DNA of 53,416 nucleotides from Exiguobacterium profundum (GTDB lineage Bacteria; Bacillota; Bacilli; Exiguobacteriales; Exiguobacteriaceae). The position numbers and the translations under genes are program-made. The stretch lies in the NCBI RefSeq assembly GCF_001909285.1, contig NZ_MRSV01000001.1, positions 516,606 to 570,021 of the forward strand. Direction: 5' to 3'. The first letter of the stretch is position 1, and each line of letters opens with the position of its first letter. Shown piece by piece: positions 9,915 through 18,537 of this stretch. Below the pieces are notes generated by a model that was not told the DNA's origin, did no database searches, and saw only the letters and a list, made by a program, of their open reading frames with translations.

Positions 9915-10136
9915 GAGGAAAGTAAGCGGTACGACACGTTGCAGAGACTAGAACCTAGGCTGGGAGTTCTAGATGTGTCCCCCGAAGAAGTGCACCTCTG
10001 AGCCGTCTCGGTGATATGTAGTCGAGACCGTGACTCGGCGTTAACGAGACTTGAGAGGGGAACGCATTTTCCCAAACAGAGTGGAACCGCGCTTACGGCG
10101 TCTCTGTGCCTTGGCACAGGGGCGTCTTTGTTTTTG
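9915..10136 (+). promoter_or_regulatory. T-box riboswitch, cysteine-responsive
   Basis: The gltX-cysE gap folds as a T-box leader. The T-box core at 10078-10091 (AGAGTGGAACCGCG) matches the consensus. A specifier TGC (9991-9993), followed by A, sits in the Stem I specifier region and reads Cys. The acceptor-binding TGGA (10082-10085) would pair with an NCCA end carrying discriminator U, the base tRNA-Cys has, so two independent positions agree. The antiterminator can form by CAGAG (10077-10081) with CTCTG (10102-10106), exclusive with the terminator. Uncharged tRNA-Cys should switch on cysE and cysS. The 5' boundary is approximate. Confidence 0.92.
10097..10136 (+). terminator. T-box terminator hairpin
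   Basis: About 13 bp of stem (10097-10109 with 10114-10126, three G-T pairs) followed by TTTGTTTTTG. Its 5' arm contains the bases used by the antiterminator, giving the expected mutually exclusive fold. Confidence 0.85.
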
Positions 10137-10159
10137 TATAAGAAAAGGAGATATCGATT

Positions 10160-10849
10160 ATGGGATTTTGGAGCAGTGTACGCGAAGACTTGCGGACTGT
10201 CCTGGAACTAGACCCTGCCGCTCGTTCGAAAGTAGAAGTGGCACTGACTTACCCAGGCCTTCACGCCATATGGGCACATCGCATCGCGCACGGATTATGG
10301 AAACGTAACATGAAACTGGTGGCCAAATTATTAGCCCAATTCAGTCGTTGGTTGACCGGGATTGAAATTCATCCGGGGGCGGTGCTTGGGGACCGCGTGT
10401 TCATCGATCACGGTTTCGGTGTCGTCATCGGTGAGACGGCGATTATCGGGAATGACGTCACTATCTATCAAGGCGTCACCCTGGGTGGAACGGGGAAAGA
10501 GAAAGGGAAGCGTCACCCGACAATCGGGAGTGACGTGCTTATTTCAGCGGGGGCGAAAGTACTTGGTAACATCACGGTCGGCGATTGCGTCAAAATCGGA
10601 GCGAGCTCGGTCGTATTGAACGATGTGCCGTCTGATTCGACCGTGGTCGGAATTCCAGGTCGTGTCGTCATCCGAAACGGTAAGCGTGTGAAGCAACATG
10701 ATCTAGATCATCGTTTCCCAGATCCGGACCGCGAATGCCAAGAACGCTTAGAAGCGGCAGTGGATGAACTACAACAAAAATTAGCAACGCTTGAAAAGCG
10801 GATGGAGGAGAAGACACATGATTCAGCTGTACAACAGTCTCACGAATAA
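10160..10849 (+). CDS. cysE: Serine O-acetyltransferase
   Basis: Acetylates serine with acetyl-CoA, the first committed step of cysteine synthesis. The 229-residue protein has the CysE N-terminal helices and a left-handed hexapeptide beta-helix ([22 protein letters not shown] onward) with the [16 protein letters not shown] loop. SD aaaaggaga lies 8 bases before the ATG. Downstream of the Cys T-box, it overlaps cysS by 32 bases, so cysteine supply and charging share one signal. Confidence 0.96.
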   Translation: MGFWSSVREDLRTVLELDPAARSKVEVALTYPGLHAIWAHRIAHGLWKRNMKLVAKLLAQFSRWLTGIEIHPGAVLGDRVFIDHGFGVVIGETAIIGNDVTIYQGVTLGGTGKEKGKRHPTIGSDVLISAGAKVLGNITVGDCVKIGASSVVLNDVPSDSTVVGIPGRVVIRNGKRVKQHDLDHRFPDPDRECQERLEAAVDELQQKLATLEKRMEEKTHDSAVQQSHE

Positions 10850-12215
10850 AAAAGAACCGTTTGTCCCGATTGTTCCGGGTAAAGTATCGATGTACGTATG
10901 CGGTCCGACCGTTTACAACTACATTCATGTCGGAAACGCCCGTCCGGCGATCGCCTTCGATACGGTTCGTCGCTACTTGACGTATCGTGGGTACGAGGTC
11001 AAATACGTCTTGAACTTCACAGACGTGGATGACAAGATCATTCGTACGGCGAATGAATTAGGAGAAGACACGGAGACGCTGACGAATCGCTATATCGAGG
11101 CGTATTTAGCAGATACAGGGGCACTTAACGTTCAACCGGCAGACGTGCATCCGCGTGTTACCGATACGATGGTAGAAATCATCGAATTCATTCGTCAATT
11201 AGAGACGGAAGGGTTCGCTTATGAATCAGAAGGAGACGTGTATTTCCGGACGAAGAAGTTTGAGACTTACGGAAAATTGAGTCAGCAATCGATTGAAGAT
11301 TTGCGGGCCGGGTCACGTGTCGATGTCGGGGAGAAGAAAGAAGACCCGCTCGACTTCGTCTTATGGAAAGCGGCTAAACCGGATGAACCATCATGGGATA
11401 GTCCGTGGGGCAAAGGACGTCCGGGCTGGCATATCGAATGCTCGGCGATGGCGAAAAAACATCTCGGGACAACAATTGATATTCACGCGGGCGGGCATGA
11501 TTTGAAATTCCCACACCACGAGAACGAGATTGCTCAGTCAGAAGCTTGCAACCATGCGAAGTTCGCCAACTATTGGTTGCATAACGGCTTCATTAACATT
11601 GAAAATGAGAAGATGTCTAAGTCGCTCGGAAACTTCCTCCTCGTCCATGAGGCGTTGAAAGAAGTCGACCCGATGGTCCTGCGCTTCTTCATGTTGTCTG
11701 TCCATTATCGTCATCCGATCAACTATAGCCGAGAATTGATTGAACAAGCGGCGAACGGCTGGAGCCGAATCAAGGAAGCTTATCAAAATATTGAATATCG
11801 CTTGTCGGTAACGGCTGGACTTGGAGAGGCGAGCGAGTCGATGGAACGGAAGCTTGAATCCATCAAAGCGTCTTTCATCGAATCAATGGATGATGATATC
11901 AATACGGCCAACGCCGTGACCGTCCTCTTTGACTTGGCACGGGAAGCGAACATTTATGCGAAGGCCGATCATGTGGCAAAAGCGACGCTAGAACAGGTCC
12001 TGTCGCTATTTGATGAATTGACGGGTGTCCTCGGCTTGACGTTGGCAGAAGAAAAAGAACTATTGGATGCCGAGATCGACCAATTGATTCAAGAACGGAA
12101 CGACGCACGGGCGGCACGTAATTTTGCCCGGGCTGACGAGATTCGTGATTTACTAAAAGAACAAAACATCCAACTCGAAGACACGGCCCAAGGGGTTCGG
12201 TGGAAGCGGTTATGA
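10818..12215 (+). CDS. cysS: Cysteinyl-tRNA synthetase
   Basis: Class I synthetase charging tRNA-Cys. The HIGH motif is in YIHVGNARP and the KMSKS motif in KMSKSLGN. Zinc-ligand cysteines are visible in CGPTVYN and WHIECSAMA, with histidines in the following [15 protein letters not shown]. The ATG at 10818 gives 465 residues starting [13 protein letters not shown] as in relatives, with SD ggaggag about 7 bases upstream inside cysE; the opening at 10791 is too far upstream. TGA overlaps the mrnC ATG. Confidence 0.97.
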   Translation: MIQLYNSLTNKKEPFVPIVPGKVSMYVCGPTVYNYIHVGNARPAIAFDTVRRYLTYRGYEVKYVLNFTDVDDKIIRTANELGEDTETLTNRYIEAYLADTGALNVQPADVHPRVTDTMVEIIEFIRQLETEGFAYESEGDVYFRTKKFETYGKLSQQSIEDLRAGSRVDVGEKKEDPLDFVLWKAAKPDEPSWDSPWGKGRPGWHIECSAMAKKHLGTTIDIHAGGHDLKFPHHENEIAQSEACNHAKFANYWLHNGFINIENEKMSKSLGNFLLVHEALKEVDPMVLRFFMLSVHYRHPINYSRELIEQAANGWSRIKEAYQNIEYRLSVTAGLGEASESMERKLESIKASFIESMDDDINTANAVTVLFDLAREANIYAKADHVAKATLEQVLSLFDELTGVLGLTLAEEKELLDAEIDQLIQERNDARAARNFARADEIRDLLKEQNIQLEDTAQGVRWKRL

Positions 12216-12616
12216 TGCAACCGAAACAAATGAATGCCCTTGCGCTCGCTTACATGGGAGACGTGGTATACGAAATGGCTGTACGGAGACGCCTGCTCGA
12301 GAAAGGATTGACGCGCCCGAATGACTTGCACCGGGGCGCGGTCCGCTACGTCAATGCACGGGCGCAGGCGAGCGTCGTGACATTTTGGTTAGAGACGGAT
12401 GCGTTGACGGAAGAGGAACAGGCTGTCGTCAGACGTGGAAAGAATGCGAAATCAGGATCGGTTCCGAAACGGGTCGATGTGCACACGTATCGTTATTCCA
12501 CGGCGTTTGAGGCACTGATTGGGTATATCTATTTGACAGAAAGAAGGGATCGTCTTGAAGAACTCATCAAACAAGCGTTCGAACGACTCGAAGCCGAGTC
12601 GACCGAAACGACATGA
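12212..12616 (+). CDS. mrnC: Mini-RNase III (23S rRNA maturation)
   Basis: Cleaves the 23S rRNA precursor to form mature ends. It is an RNase III catalytic domain without the double-stranded RNA-binding domain, 134 residues. [19 protein letters not shown] and the C-terminal [16 protein letters not shown] correspond to the two acidic active-site helices. ATG at 12212 overlaps the cysS stop (ATGA); a GTG four codons earlier is possible. rlmB, another 23S rRNA enzyme, follows in an overlapping frame if its long start is used. Confidence 0.94.
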   Translation: MMQPKQMNALALAYMGDVVYEMAVRRRLLEKGLTRPNDLHRGAVRYVNARAQASVVTFWLETDALTEEEQAVVRRGKNAKSGSVPKRVDVHTYRYSTAFEALIGYIYLTERRDRLEELIKQAFERLEAESTETT

Positions 12617-13475
12617 CGGAAATCGGGGAGCGGAGAAACGAACGTTTGACCGCCCTCGTGGGGAACGACCAGATCGCACGCGTCGCCAAAAGGCAGAACG
12701 CCCTGACTATAAGGAAGTCGATGTGATGGAGGAAGGGATTGACTTCCTTTACGGTCGTAACCCGGTACTCGAGGCACTGCGAAGTGGTCGTGATATGAAT
12801 AAAGTATTCATTATGGAAGGTCAGCAAAAGGGACCACTCGCTCAAATCATCGCGATGGCGAACGAAGCATCGGTCCAAGTGTCATTCGTCCCAAAAACGA
12901 AACTTGAGAAGATGGCTGGCAGTGAACATCACCAAGGAGTCGTTGCGGCGGTTGCGGCTTATGAATACAAAACAGTCGAAGACATGTTCGCTCTCGCAGC
13001 TTCAAAAGAGGAGACACCGCTCTTCATTTTGCTAGATGAGCTCGAAGACCCGCACAATCTCGGTTCGATTCTACGGACCGCCGATGCCGTTGGCGCACAT
13101 GGGATCATCATTCCGAAGCGTCGCTCGGTCGGTTTGACTCAAACGGTTGCCAAAGCCTCGACCGGGGCCATTGAGCATATTCCGGTGGCGCGTGTGACGA
13201 ACTTGACACGGACACTTGAAGAGTTGAAGGAAAAAGGATTGTGGGTCGTCGGGACCGATGCGAAAGAAAGTCAGGACTATCGTCGATTGGATGGAAATAT
13301 GCCACTCGTTGTGGTCATTGGAAGTGAGGGCAAGGGGATGAGCCGACTCGTGCGCGAATCGTGCGACTTCCTTGTTCATTTACCGATGGTCGGTCATGTC
13401 ACGTCACTCAATGCATCTGTTGCAGCGGCGCTCCTCCTGTATGAGGTGCATCGCTCACGTCATCCATTGGCATGA
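12555..13475 (+). CDS. rlmB: RlmB, 23S rRNA 2'-O-ribose methyltransferase (N-terminus uncertain)
   Basis: SPOUT (TrmH) family enzyme that methylates the ribose of G2251 (E. coli numbering) in 23S rRNA. Family motifs: [37 protein letters not shown] and the SAM-binding knot [17 protein letters not shown]. The core, aligned with B. subtilis, starts at the ATG at 12726. The frame stays open upstream to a TTG at 12555 with SD-like aagaaggg 5 bases away, adding 57 lysine/arginine-rich residues ([18 protein letters not shown]). I give the long form because the extension looks coded and would otherwise leave a 109-base gap in a tight operon. The gene is certain, the start is not. Confidence 0.9.
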   Translation: MKNSSNKRSNDSKPSRPKRHDGNRGAEKRTFDRPRGERPDRTRRQKAERPDYKEVDVMEEGIDFLYGRNPVLEALRSGRDMNKVFIMEGQQKGPLAQIIAMANEASVQVSFVPKTKLEKMAGSEHHQGVVAAVAAYEYKTVEDMFALAASKEETPLFILLDELEDPHNLGSILRTADAVGAHGIIIPKRRSVGLTQTVAKASTGAIEHIPVARVTNLTRTLEELKEKGLWVVGTDAKESQDYRRLDGNMPLVVVIGSEGKGMSRLVRESCDFLVHLPMVGHVTSLNASVAAALLLYEVHRSRHPLA

Positions 13476-14011
13476 GTATCCTGAAGCGCGAGCTCCTTCT
13501 TGTCGACGGATATAATATCATCGGCGCGTGGCCTCACTTGAGAAGTCTCCGCGACGTAGATTTTGAACAAGCACGGAATCTGTTGATTGAGGCGATGGCA
13601 GAATATCAGGCTGTGTCCGGCAAAGAGGTCACCATCGTGTTTGACGCCCACATGCGATATGGTCGTGAATCCAAAGAGAAGCGGAGTCGGGTCGACGTTG
13701 TCTATACGAAAGAAAATGAGACAGCGGACGAATGGATTGAGCGGCGTGCCCATGAATTAGTGGATGACCGGCTCATTACATTATTCGTTGCGACGAACGA
13801 TTTCACGGAGCAGTGGGTCATCTTTGGTCAAGGCGCATTGCGCGTTCCGGCAACCGAACTGTTGAAAGATTGGAAGCATGCGAAAACACTGATTGAGCAA
13901 CAGCGCGTGTCGCTAGAGAAAGAACAAGCAAATCGGAAGACGATTGATATTCCACCACATATTCAAGCAAAGTTTGAAGAAATGCGACGTCGCAAATCAA
14001 AAGGTGATTGA
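13472..14011 (+). CDS. rae1: Rae1 (YacP), ribosome-associated NYN-domain endoribonuclease
   Basis: In B. subtilis this PIN-like endonuclease cuts mRNA in the ribosomal A site. The NYN signature LLVDGYNIIGAWP, followed by VTIVFDAH and later DRLITLFVATNDFTEQ, supplies the acidic active-site residues. Length 179. The C-terminus is charged and helical. ATG overlaps the rlmB stop (ATGA), and the gene closes the cysE operon before a terminator. Confidence 0.93.
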   Translation: MSILKRELLLVDGYNIIGAWPHLRSLRDVDFEQARNLLIEAMAEYQAVSGKEVTIVFDAHMRYGRESKEKRSRVDVVYTKENETADEWIERRAHELVDDRLITLFVATNDFTEQWVIFGQGALRVPATELLKDWKHAKTLIEQQRVSLEKEQANRKTIDIPPHIQAKFEEMRRRKSKGD

Positions 14012-14018
14012 AATCACG

Positions 14019-14050
14019 GACGAGTTCATGAAATGGACTCGTCTTTGTTT
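14019..14050 (+). terminator. Intrinsic terminator of the cysE-rae1 operon
   Basis: Ten-bp stem gacgagttca (14019-14028) with tggactcgtc (14034-14043, one G-T pair), 5-base loop, then TTTGTTT. Confidence 0.85.
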
Positions 14051-14141
14051 CGATTTTGACATTTTTTTGCAAAGGAATGTTGTATACTATTACATATATG
14101 AGTTACACAGTATTCAATTGACGGAATTTTTAGAAATTTGT

Positions 14142-14171
14142 TTGACGCATAGGAGTAGGGAGCCCTATAAT
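14142..14171 (+). promoter_or_regulatory. sigH promoter (SigA type)
   Basis: TTGACG (14142-14147), an 18-base spacer and a perfect TATAAT (14166-14171), about 50 bases before sigH. In B. subtilis this gene is SigA-dependent and repressed by AbrB; I cannot see an AbrB site by eye. Confidence 0.8.
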
Positions 14172-14220
14172 GGGACACAACCTTACATAGTTCAGGATCA
14201 ATCGCCGGGGGGTAACGAGC

Positions 14221-14862
14221 ATGAACGGATGGCCGTACGAACAGTTTGAAAAAATGTCAGACGAAGAGTTGGTCTTATTGGCGCGCAACGAAGGGGATAG
14301 CGACGCGCTCGAGTTTTTGATTGAACGATACCGGTATTTTGTGCGGGCGAAGGCACGTTCATACTTTTTGATTGGTGCAGATCATGAGGACATCGTCCAA
14401 GAGGGGATGATCGGCCTTTATAAAGGTGTGCGTGATTATAAAGACGAGCGACTTGCGTCATTCAAAAGCTTTGCCGAGATGTGCATTACCCGCCAGATGA
14501 TCACGGCAATCAAGACGGCGACACGCCAAAAACATATTCCGCTCAATTCATATGTGTCACTCGATAAACCAATTTTTGATGAAGAGTCTGACCGGACGTT
14601 GCTCGATGTCATCTTGCCACCACATCCGACTGACCCACAAGAATTAATCGTGACACAGGAAGAACAGTCGTTCATGGAAGCGAAGATGGATGAGATCTTG
14701 AGTGACCTCGAACGGAAAGTCTTGCGTCTTTATTTAGACGGGCGCTCTTATCAAGAGATTTCAGACGACCTCGATCGTCATGTCAAATCGATCGATAATG
14801 CGTTACAGCGCGTGAAGAAGAAATTCGAGCGTCATGTCGACGTCCGGATGCTCACGAGCTAA
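14221..14862 (+). CDS. sigH: RNA polymerase sigma factor SigH (Spo0H)
   Basis: Sigma-70 family factor that in Bacillus directs transition-phase, competence and early sporulation genes. The 213-residue protein matches SigH across region 2 (RAKARSYFLIGADHEDIVQEGMIGLYKG split by core-binding residues), TATRQKHIPLNSY, DKPIFDEESDRTLLDV and region 4 (LYLDGRSYQEISDDLDRHVKSI). The ATG follows a G-rich SD. It stands alone between two terminators. If the organism does not sporulate, SigH probably has a transition-phase or competence role; this is inference. Confidence 0.96.
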   Translation: MNGWPYEQFEKMSDEELVLLARNEGDSDALEFLIERYRYFVRAKARSYFLIGADHEDIVQEGMIGLYKGVRDYKDERLASFKSFAEMCITRQMITAIKTATRQKHIPLNSYVSLDKPIFDEESDRTLLDVILPPHPTDPQELIVTQEEQSFMEAKMDEILSDLERKVLRLYLDGRSYQEISDDLDRHVKSIDNALQRVKKKFERHVDVRMLTS

Positions 14863-14869
14863 CCGATTA

Positions 14870-14898
14870 TTGACCGCGTGCCTCCTATGTGATACTTT
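14870..14898 (+). promoter_or_regulatory. Possible promoter for rpmG-secE-nusG
   Basis: TTGACC (14870-14875), 17 bases, then TACTTT (14893-14898), just after the sigH stop. The -10 is poor, and the site lies upstream of a terminator-like hairpin, so it would produce an attenuated leader. Confidence 0.35.
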
Positions 14899-14918
14899 AA
14901 AAGCAGCGCCTTGTCCGT

Positions 14919-14948
14919 AGACGCCATTTACAGGAGGCGTTTTTTTTT
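14919..14948 (+). terminator. Terminator after sigH, or attenuator before rpmG
   Basis: acgcc (14921-14925) pairs with ggcgt (14936-14940), extendable by two pairs, and is followed by eight T's. gcctcct at 14880-14886 can instead pair with aggaggc at 14932-14938, an alternative fold that would break this stem. Confidence 0.65.
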
Positions 14949-14990
14949 CGCTCTTTTTTAAGAGAGAGTAGTCGAAAGGGGCGCTTATGA

Positions 14991-15137
14991 ATGGCAAAGA
15001 AAGTAAGTCTCGCTTGCTCAGAATGCGGGTCTCGAGAGTACTCGACGACAAAAAAAGACGGCGTGTCGACACGGCTTGAAATGAAGAAGTTTTGTCGCCG
15101 CTGTAACGCGCATACGCTGCATCGGGAATCAAAGTAA
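14991..15137 (+). CDS. rpmG: Ribosomal protein L33 (zinc-ribbon form)
   Basis: Small 50S protein near the E site, 48 residues, too short for a standard ORF search. Reading from the ATG at 14991 gives [19 protein letters not shown] and ends HTLHRESK. CxxC at residues 9/12 and 36/39 make this the zinc-binding (C+) form. The ATG four bases upstream at 14987 is in another frame and does not give L33. SD-like aaaggggc precedes it. The position before secE-nusG matches B. subtilis rpmGB. Confidence 0.94.
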   Translation: MAKKVSLACSECGSREYSTTKKDGVSTRLEMKKFCRRCNAHTLHRESK

Positions 15138-15171
15138 CGTAGATTGGCATTCAATGTAGGAGGAAGCTACC

Positions 15172-15342
15172 ATGAACTTTTTGCGCGACGTATGGAAAGA
15201 GTTGAAGAAAACGAGTTGGCCGACTCGTAAAGAACTCACGAAATATACCATTACTGTCATCGCGACTGTTGTCGTGATTGGCCTGTTCGTGTTCGGCGTA
15301 GATACTGGCGTCAGTTATCTCGTCAATTTATTGATTAACTAA
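15172..15342 (+). CDS. secE: SecE, preprotein translocase subunit
   Basis: Essential small subunit that clamps SecY in the Sec channel. 56 residues: an amphipathic N-terminal helix (FLRDVWKELKKTSWPTRKEL, the conserved SecE motif) and one membrane segment (YTITVIATVVVIGLFVFGV), typical of single-span Gram-positive SecE. SD aggagg lies about 7 bases before the ATG at 15172. nusG follows after 16 bases; secE-nusG is a conserved pair. Confidence 0.96.
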   Translation: MNFLRDVWKELKKTSWPTRKELTKYTITVIATVVVIGLFVFGVDTGVSYLVNLLIN

Positions 15343-15358
15343 GGAAGAGGTGAAAGCC

Positions 15359-15910
15359 GTGGAGAAACAATGGTTTGTTGTCCAGACGTACTCAGGTTTT
15401 GAGAATAACGTCAAAGAAAACCTAGAACGTCGAATCGGTTCGATGAACATGGAAGATAAAATTTTCCGCGTCCTCGTCCCGACTGAAACGACGCAAGAAG
15501 AAGTCACATTGAAGAGTGGCGAGAAGAAAATCAAAGAACGTGAAGTCAAAAGTTTCCCGGGCTATGTGTTCGTAGAGATGGTCATGACTGACGATTCATG
15601 GTATGTTGTCCGCAACACGCCAAACGTCACCGGCTTCCTCGGTTCAACGGGTGGTGGGGCAAAACCGATCCCACTCCAACCGGACGAAGTGACAAACGTC
15701 TTGTCACAAATGGGACTCATCGAGAAGAAAGATCGTTACAACTATGAACTCGGTGACCTTGTCCGCGTGAAAGAAGGCGCATTTGAGAACTTTGAAGGAA
15801 CAATCGACGAGATTGAGGCCGACAAAGAGAAGCTCAAAGTCGTGGTCGACATGTTCGGTCGTGAAACGAAAATTGAACTTGATTTCGAACAAGTTCAGAA
15901 AATTAACTAA
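15359..15910 (+). CDS. nusG: NusG, transcription elongation/termination factor
   Basis: Binds the polymerase clamp and modulates pausing and termination. The 183-residue protein has the NGN domain (KQWFVVQTYSGFENNV, VKSFPGYVFVEM) and a C-terminal KOW domain (ELGDLVRVKEGAFENFEG). GTG at 15359 gives MEKQWF as in B. subtilis, and the GGAAGAGGTG SD is well spaced; the GTG at 15350 lies in that SD and is rejected. A promoter for rplK follows directly. Confidence 0.96.
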   Translation: MEKQWFVVQTYSGFENNVKENLERRIGSMNMEDKIFRVLVPTETTQEEVTLKSGEKKIKEREVKSFPGYVFVEMVMTDDSWYVVRNTPNVTGFLGSTGGGAKPIPLQPDEVTNVLSQMGLIEKKDRYNYELGDLVRVKEGAFENFEGTIDEIEADKEKLKVVVDMFGRETKIELDFEQVQKIN

Positions 15911-15916
15911 ACCCAC

Positions 15917-15945
15917 TTGCTAATCCGTAAAACGGATGGTACAAT
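15917..15945 (+). promoter_or_regulatory. rplK-rplA promoter
   Basis: TTGCTA (15917-15922), 17-base spacer, TACAAT (15940-15945) with TG one base upstream (extended -10). The spacer contains a 6-bp inverted repeat, ATCCGT (15923-15928) and ACGGAT (15932-15937). This leaves a leader of about 100 bases before rplK. Confidence 0.75.
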
Positions 15946-16057
15946 CGAAAATGTTTGATGTTGTGCTTTATTTCGGTACAAACTCGACCTAATAGATTGA
16001 GTGGGAGGGCGCACAACGTCCAAGAAACCACATTTTAGACTTAAGGAGGTGTGTCTC

Positions 16058-16483
16058 GTGGCGAAAAAAGTTTCTAAACTCGTTAAACTTCAAATCCCAG
16101 CTGGTAAAGCAAACCCAGCTCCACCAGTAGGTCCAGCACTTGGTCAAGCAGGTGTTAACATCATGGGATTCTGTAAAGAGTTCAACGCTCGTACACAAGA
16201 CCAAGCCGGATTGATTATTCCTGTAGTCATCACGGTATACGAAGATCGTTCGTTTACATTCATTACGAAAACTCCACCAGCTGCAGTTCTCTTGAAGAAA
16301 GCTGCTGGTATCGAGAGTGGTTCTGGTGAACCAAACCGTAAGAAAGTAGCAACGGTTAAGCGTGACAAAGTTCGCGAAATCGCTGAACTTAAAATGCCTG
16401 ACCTTAACGCATCATCTGTAGAAACAGCGATGCTTATGGTTGAAGGTACTGCACGTAGTATGGGTATTGTAATCGAAGACTAA
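16058..16483 (+). CDS. rplK: Ribosomal protein L11
   Basis: 50S protein that binds the GTPase-associated centre of 23S rRNA with L10-L12 and is needed for RelA-type stringent sensing. 141 residues, with the proline-rich N-domain [17 protein letters not shown] and the C-terminal RNA-binding domain ending [17 protein letters not shown] at 16058 is fixed by aaggaggtgt 7 bases upstream; the longer opening at 16001 lies in the leader. Confidence 0.97.
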   Translation: MAKKVSKLVKLQIPAGKANPAPPVGPALGQAGVNIMGFCKEFNARTQDQAGLIIPVVITVYEDRSFTFITKTPPAAVLLKKAAGIESGSGEPNRKKVATVKRDKVREIAELKMPDLNASSVETAMLMVEGTARSMGIVIED

Positions 16484-16577
16484 TTGCTAGTCTCTGGGGT
16501 TGTCGGTGAATACTGCTCACCTTCAATCCCTTCATTATGTGGGAGGAAATTCCGCTAACCACAAGGAGGAAAAGATC

Positions 16578-17264
16578 ATGGGTAAAAAACACCAAGAAGC
16601 AGCTAAGCTTGTTGACCGCACGAAGTCATACGACCTCGCTGAAGCTGTCGAGCTCGTTCAAAAAACAGCTACTGCTAAATTCGATGAAACAATCGAAGTT
16701 GCTGTCCGTCTCGGCGTAGATCCGAAGAAAGCAGACCAACAAATCCGTGGTGCCGTTGTACTTCCACACGGTACTGGTAAAACACAAAAAGTTCTCGTCT
16801 TCGCAAAAGGTGAGAAAGTGAAAGAAGCGGAAGCTGCTGGAGCAGACTACGTTGGCGACGCTGAGTACATCAACAAAATCCAACAAGGATGGTTCGACTT
16901 CGATGTAATCGTTGCGACACCTGACATGATGGGTGAGGTTGGTAAACTTGGTCGTGTTCTCGGACCTAAAGGCCTCATGCCTAACCCGAAAACAGGAACA
17001 GTTACTTTCGACGTAGAAAAAGCAATCGCGGATATCAAAGCTGGTAAAGTTGAATACCGTGTTGATAAAGCTGGTAACATCCACGTTCCAGTTGGTAAGA
17101 AATCATTTGAAGCATCTAAACTCTCTGAGAACATCGAGACAATTCTCGAAACACTCATGAAAGTGAAGCCTGCTACTGCAAAAGGAACTTACCTTAAAAA
17201 TATCTCGCTTTCATCTACAATGGGTCCTGGGATCCGTGTAGCGACTGCAGATTTCCTTAAGTAA
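16578..17264 (+). CDS. rplA: Ribosomal protein L1
   Basis: Forms the mobile L1 stalk at the E site and in many bacteria represses its own rplK-rplA mRNA. 228 residues, starting [14 protein letters not shown]; conserved [13 protein letters not shown] and the C-terminal [10 protein letters not shown]. The start at 16578 follows aaggaggaaa; the opening at 16500 is leader. The 94-base rplK-rplA gap has short inverted repeats (ggtga/tcacc near 16504-16520, gtgg/ccac later) that could be an L1 target, but I cannot prove this by eye. Confidence 0.96.
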   Translation: MGKKHQEAAKLVDRTKSYDLAEAVELVQKTATAKFDETIEVAVRLGVDPKKADQQIRGAVVLPHGTGKTQKVLVFAKGEKVKEAEAAGADYVGDAEYINKIQQGWFDFDVIVATPDMMGEVGKLGRVLGPKGLMPNPKTGTVTFDVEKAIADIKAGKVEYRVDKAGNIHVPVGKKSFEASKLSENIETILETLMKVKPATAKGTYLKNISLSSTMGPGIRVATADFLK

Positions 17265-17282
17265 TCTTGTTGAAATAAATTG

Positions 17283-17311
17283 TTGACAACGTGTGACACC
17301 GCTGATAAAGT
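17283..17311 (+). promoter_or_regulatory. rplJ-rplL promoter
   Basis: Perfect TTGACA (17283-17288), 17 bases, TAAAGT (17306-17311) with an extended TG at 17303-17304. It lies just after the rplA stop and starts the L10-type leader. Confidence 0.75.
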
Positions 17312-17317
17312 AATACA

Positions 17318-17472
17318 CGTTCAACCGAATATGTTGGATTACCGTAGACAGAAGGTGGACATCGGTCCGTAAACCCTTCCGAGGTGTCTTTGCTCGAACT
17401 TGAGCCTGTTGTCACAGGTTTACTTTCAAACAATTACGCCCTCGTATGTCTTCATACGAGGGATTTCTTTTG
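17318..17472 (+). promoter_or_regulatory. L10-type ribosomal protein leader
   Basis: The long rplA-rplJ gap holds conserved-looking blocks ccgtagacagaaggtgg and ccttccgaggtgtc, characteristic of the Firmicute L10 leader. It ends in an intrinsic terminator 50 bases before rplJ. The known model is binding of L10(L12)4 to the leader, favouring the terminator when L10 is in excess. Boundaries are inferred from the promoter and terminator. Confidence 0.85.
17439..17471 (+). terminator. Attenuator terminator of the L10 leader
   Basis: Ten-bp perfect stem ccctcgtatg (17439-17448) with catacgaggg (17453-17462), 4-base loop, then ATTTCTTTT. Confidence 0.85.
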
Positions 17473-17521
17473 GAGAGCAGCCTCTCGTCCGGTATAAGAA
17501 TTGACTAGGAGGTGCAAACAC

Positions 17522-18028
17522 ATGGCAAACGAAAAAATCGTAGCTCAGAAATCGGCACTCGTCGATGAAATCGCTGAGAAAATGCAAGCGAGCGTTGGAA
17601 CAGTTGTTGTTGACTACCGTGGACTTACAGTTGAAGAAGTGACTACACTCCGTAAATCACTCCGTGACGCTGGAATCGAGTTCAAAGTTTACAAGAACGG
17701 TCTTCTTCGCCGCGCAGCTACTCAGTCGAACTTCGAAGGTCTTGACGAAGTCTTCACTGGTCCTACAGCAATCGCCTTCTCTAAAGAAGACGTTATTGCT
17801 CCAGCGAAGATCTTGAACGACTTCTCGAAAGAGCACAAAGCGCTCGAACTTAAAGGCGGAATCATCGAAGGTAAAGTTTCTTCACTCGAAGAAATCAAAG
17901 CCCTTGCAGAACTTCCATCACGCGATGGTCTTCTCTCGATGCTTCTCAGCGTACTTCAAGCTCCAATCCGTGGGCTCGCAGTCGCAACAAATGCAATCGC
18001 AGAACAAAAAGAAGAGCAATCAGCTTAA
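17522..18028 (+). CDS. rplJ: Ribosomal protein L10
   Basis: Anchors L7/L12 dimers to the 50S stalk. 168 residues beginning [20 protein letters not shown], with the L10 core [19 protein letters not shown] and a C-terminal helix that binds L12 ([19 protein letters not shown]). ATG at 17522 follows aggaggtg; the opening at 17501 is rejected. It is paired with rplL 61 bases downstream under the attenuated leader. Confidence 0.96.
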   Translation: MANEKIVAQKSALVDEIAEKMQASVGTVVVDYRGLTVEEVTTLRKSLRDAGIEFKVYKNGLLRRAATQSNFEGLDEVFTGPTAIAFSKEDVIAPAKILNDFSKEHKALELKGGIIEGKVSSLEEIKALAELPSRDGLLSMLLSVLQAPIRGLAVATNAIAEQKEEQSA

Positions 18029-18089
18029 TTTTTGTCGCGTAGCGTAACTCAAAAAAACTTTTTCACAACATCAAAGGAGGAAAACCATA

Positions 18090-18458
18090 ATGGCTTTCAA
18101 CAAAGAGCAATTCATCGAAGACCTCAAATCAATGACGGTTCTCGAACTTAACGAACTCGTAAAAACAATCGAAGAAGAATTCGGCGTATCAGCAGCAGCT
18201 CCAGTAGCAGTTGCAGGTGCTGGCGCAGGCGCAGCAGCTGAAGAGAAAACTGAATTCGACGTAATCCTCACAAACGCTGGCGCTGGTAAAATCAACGTCA
18301 TCAAAGCTGTTCGTGAAATCACAGGTCTCGGTCTTAAAGAAGCAAAAGCACTCGTTGACGGAACTCCAGCTCCAGTCAAAGAAGGCGTTTCTAAAGAAGA
18401 CGCTGACGCAATCAAAGCTAAGCTTGAAGAAGCTGGCGCATCTGTTGAAGTTAAGTAA
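18090..18458 (+). CDS. rplL: Ribosomal protein L7/L12
   Basis: Multi-copy stalk protein that recruits translation GTPases. 122 residues: N-terminal dimerisation helices, an alanine/glycine hinge ([18 protein letters not shown] near residues 33-50) and the C-terminal domain ([20 protein letters not shown]). SD aaaggagga lies 8 bases upstream. A strong terminator ends the unit. Confidence 0.97.
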   Translation: MAFNKEQFIEDLKSMTVLELNELVKTIEEEFGVSAAAPVAVAGAGAGAAAEEKTEFDVILTNAGAGKINVIKAVREITGLGLKEAKALVDGTPAPVKEGVSKEDADAIKAKLEEAGASVEVK

Positions 18459-18476
18459 TTCTACTTCACAACCTAT

Positions 18477-18510
18477 AGAAGCTCGCCATGGCGAGCTTCT
18501 TTTATTTCCT
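18477..18510 (+). terminator. Intrinsic terminator after rplL
   Basis: agaagctcgc (18477-18486) pairs perfectly with gcgagcttct (18491-18500), loop CATG, then TTTATTT. Confidence 0.9.
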
Positions 18511-18537
18511 TGAAGAATGGGTTAGGAGGTTCAACGC

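Noticed and set aside
10011-10308. Two open frames across the T-box leader and the start of cysE
   Set aside because: They overlap the T-box core and terminator and have no family resemblance.
14056-14088. TTGACA with TATACT upstream of sigH
   Set aside because: Spacer is 21 bases, too long; the pair at 14142-14171 is better. It could still be a weak second promoter.
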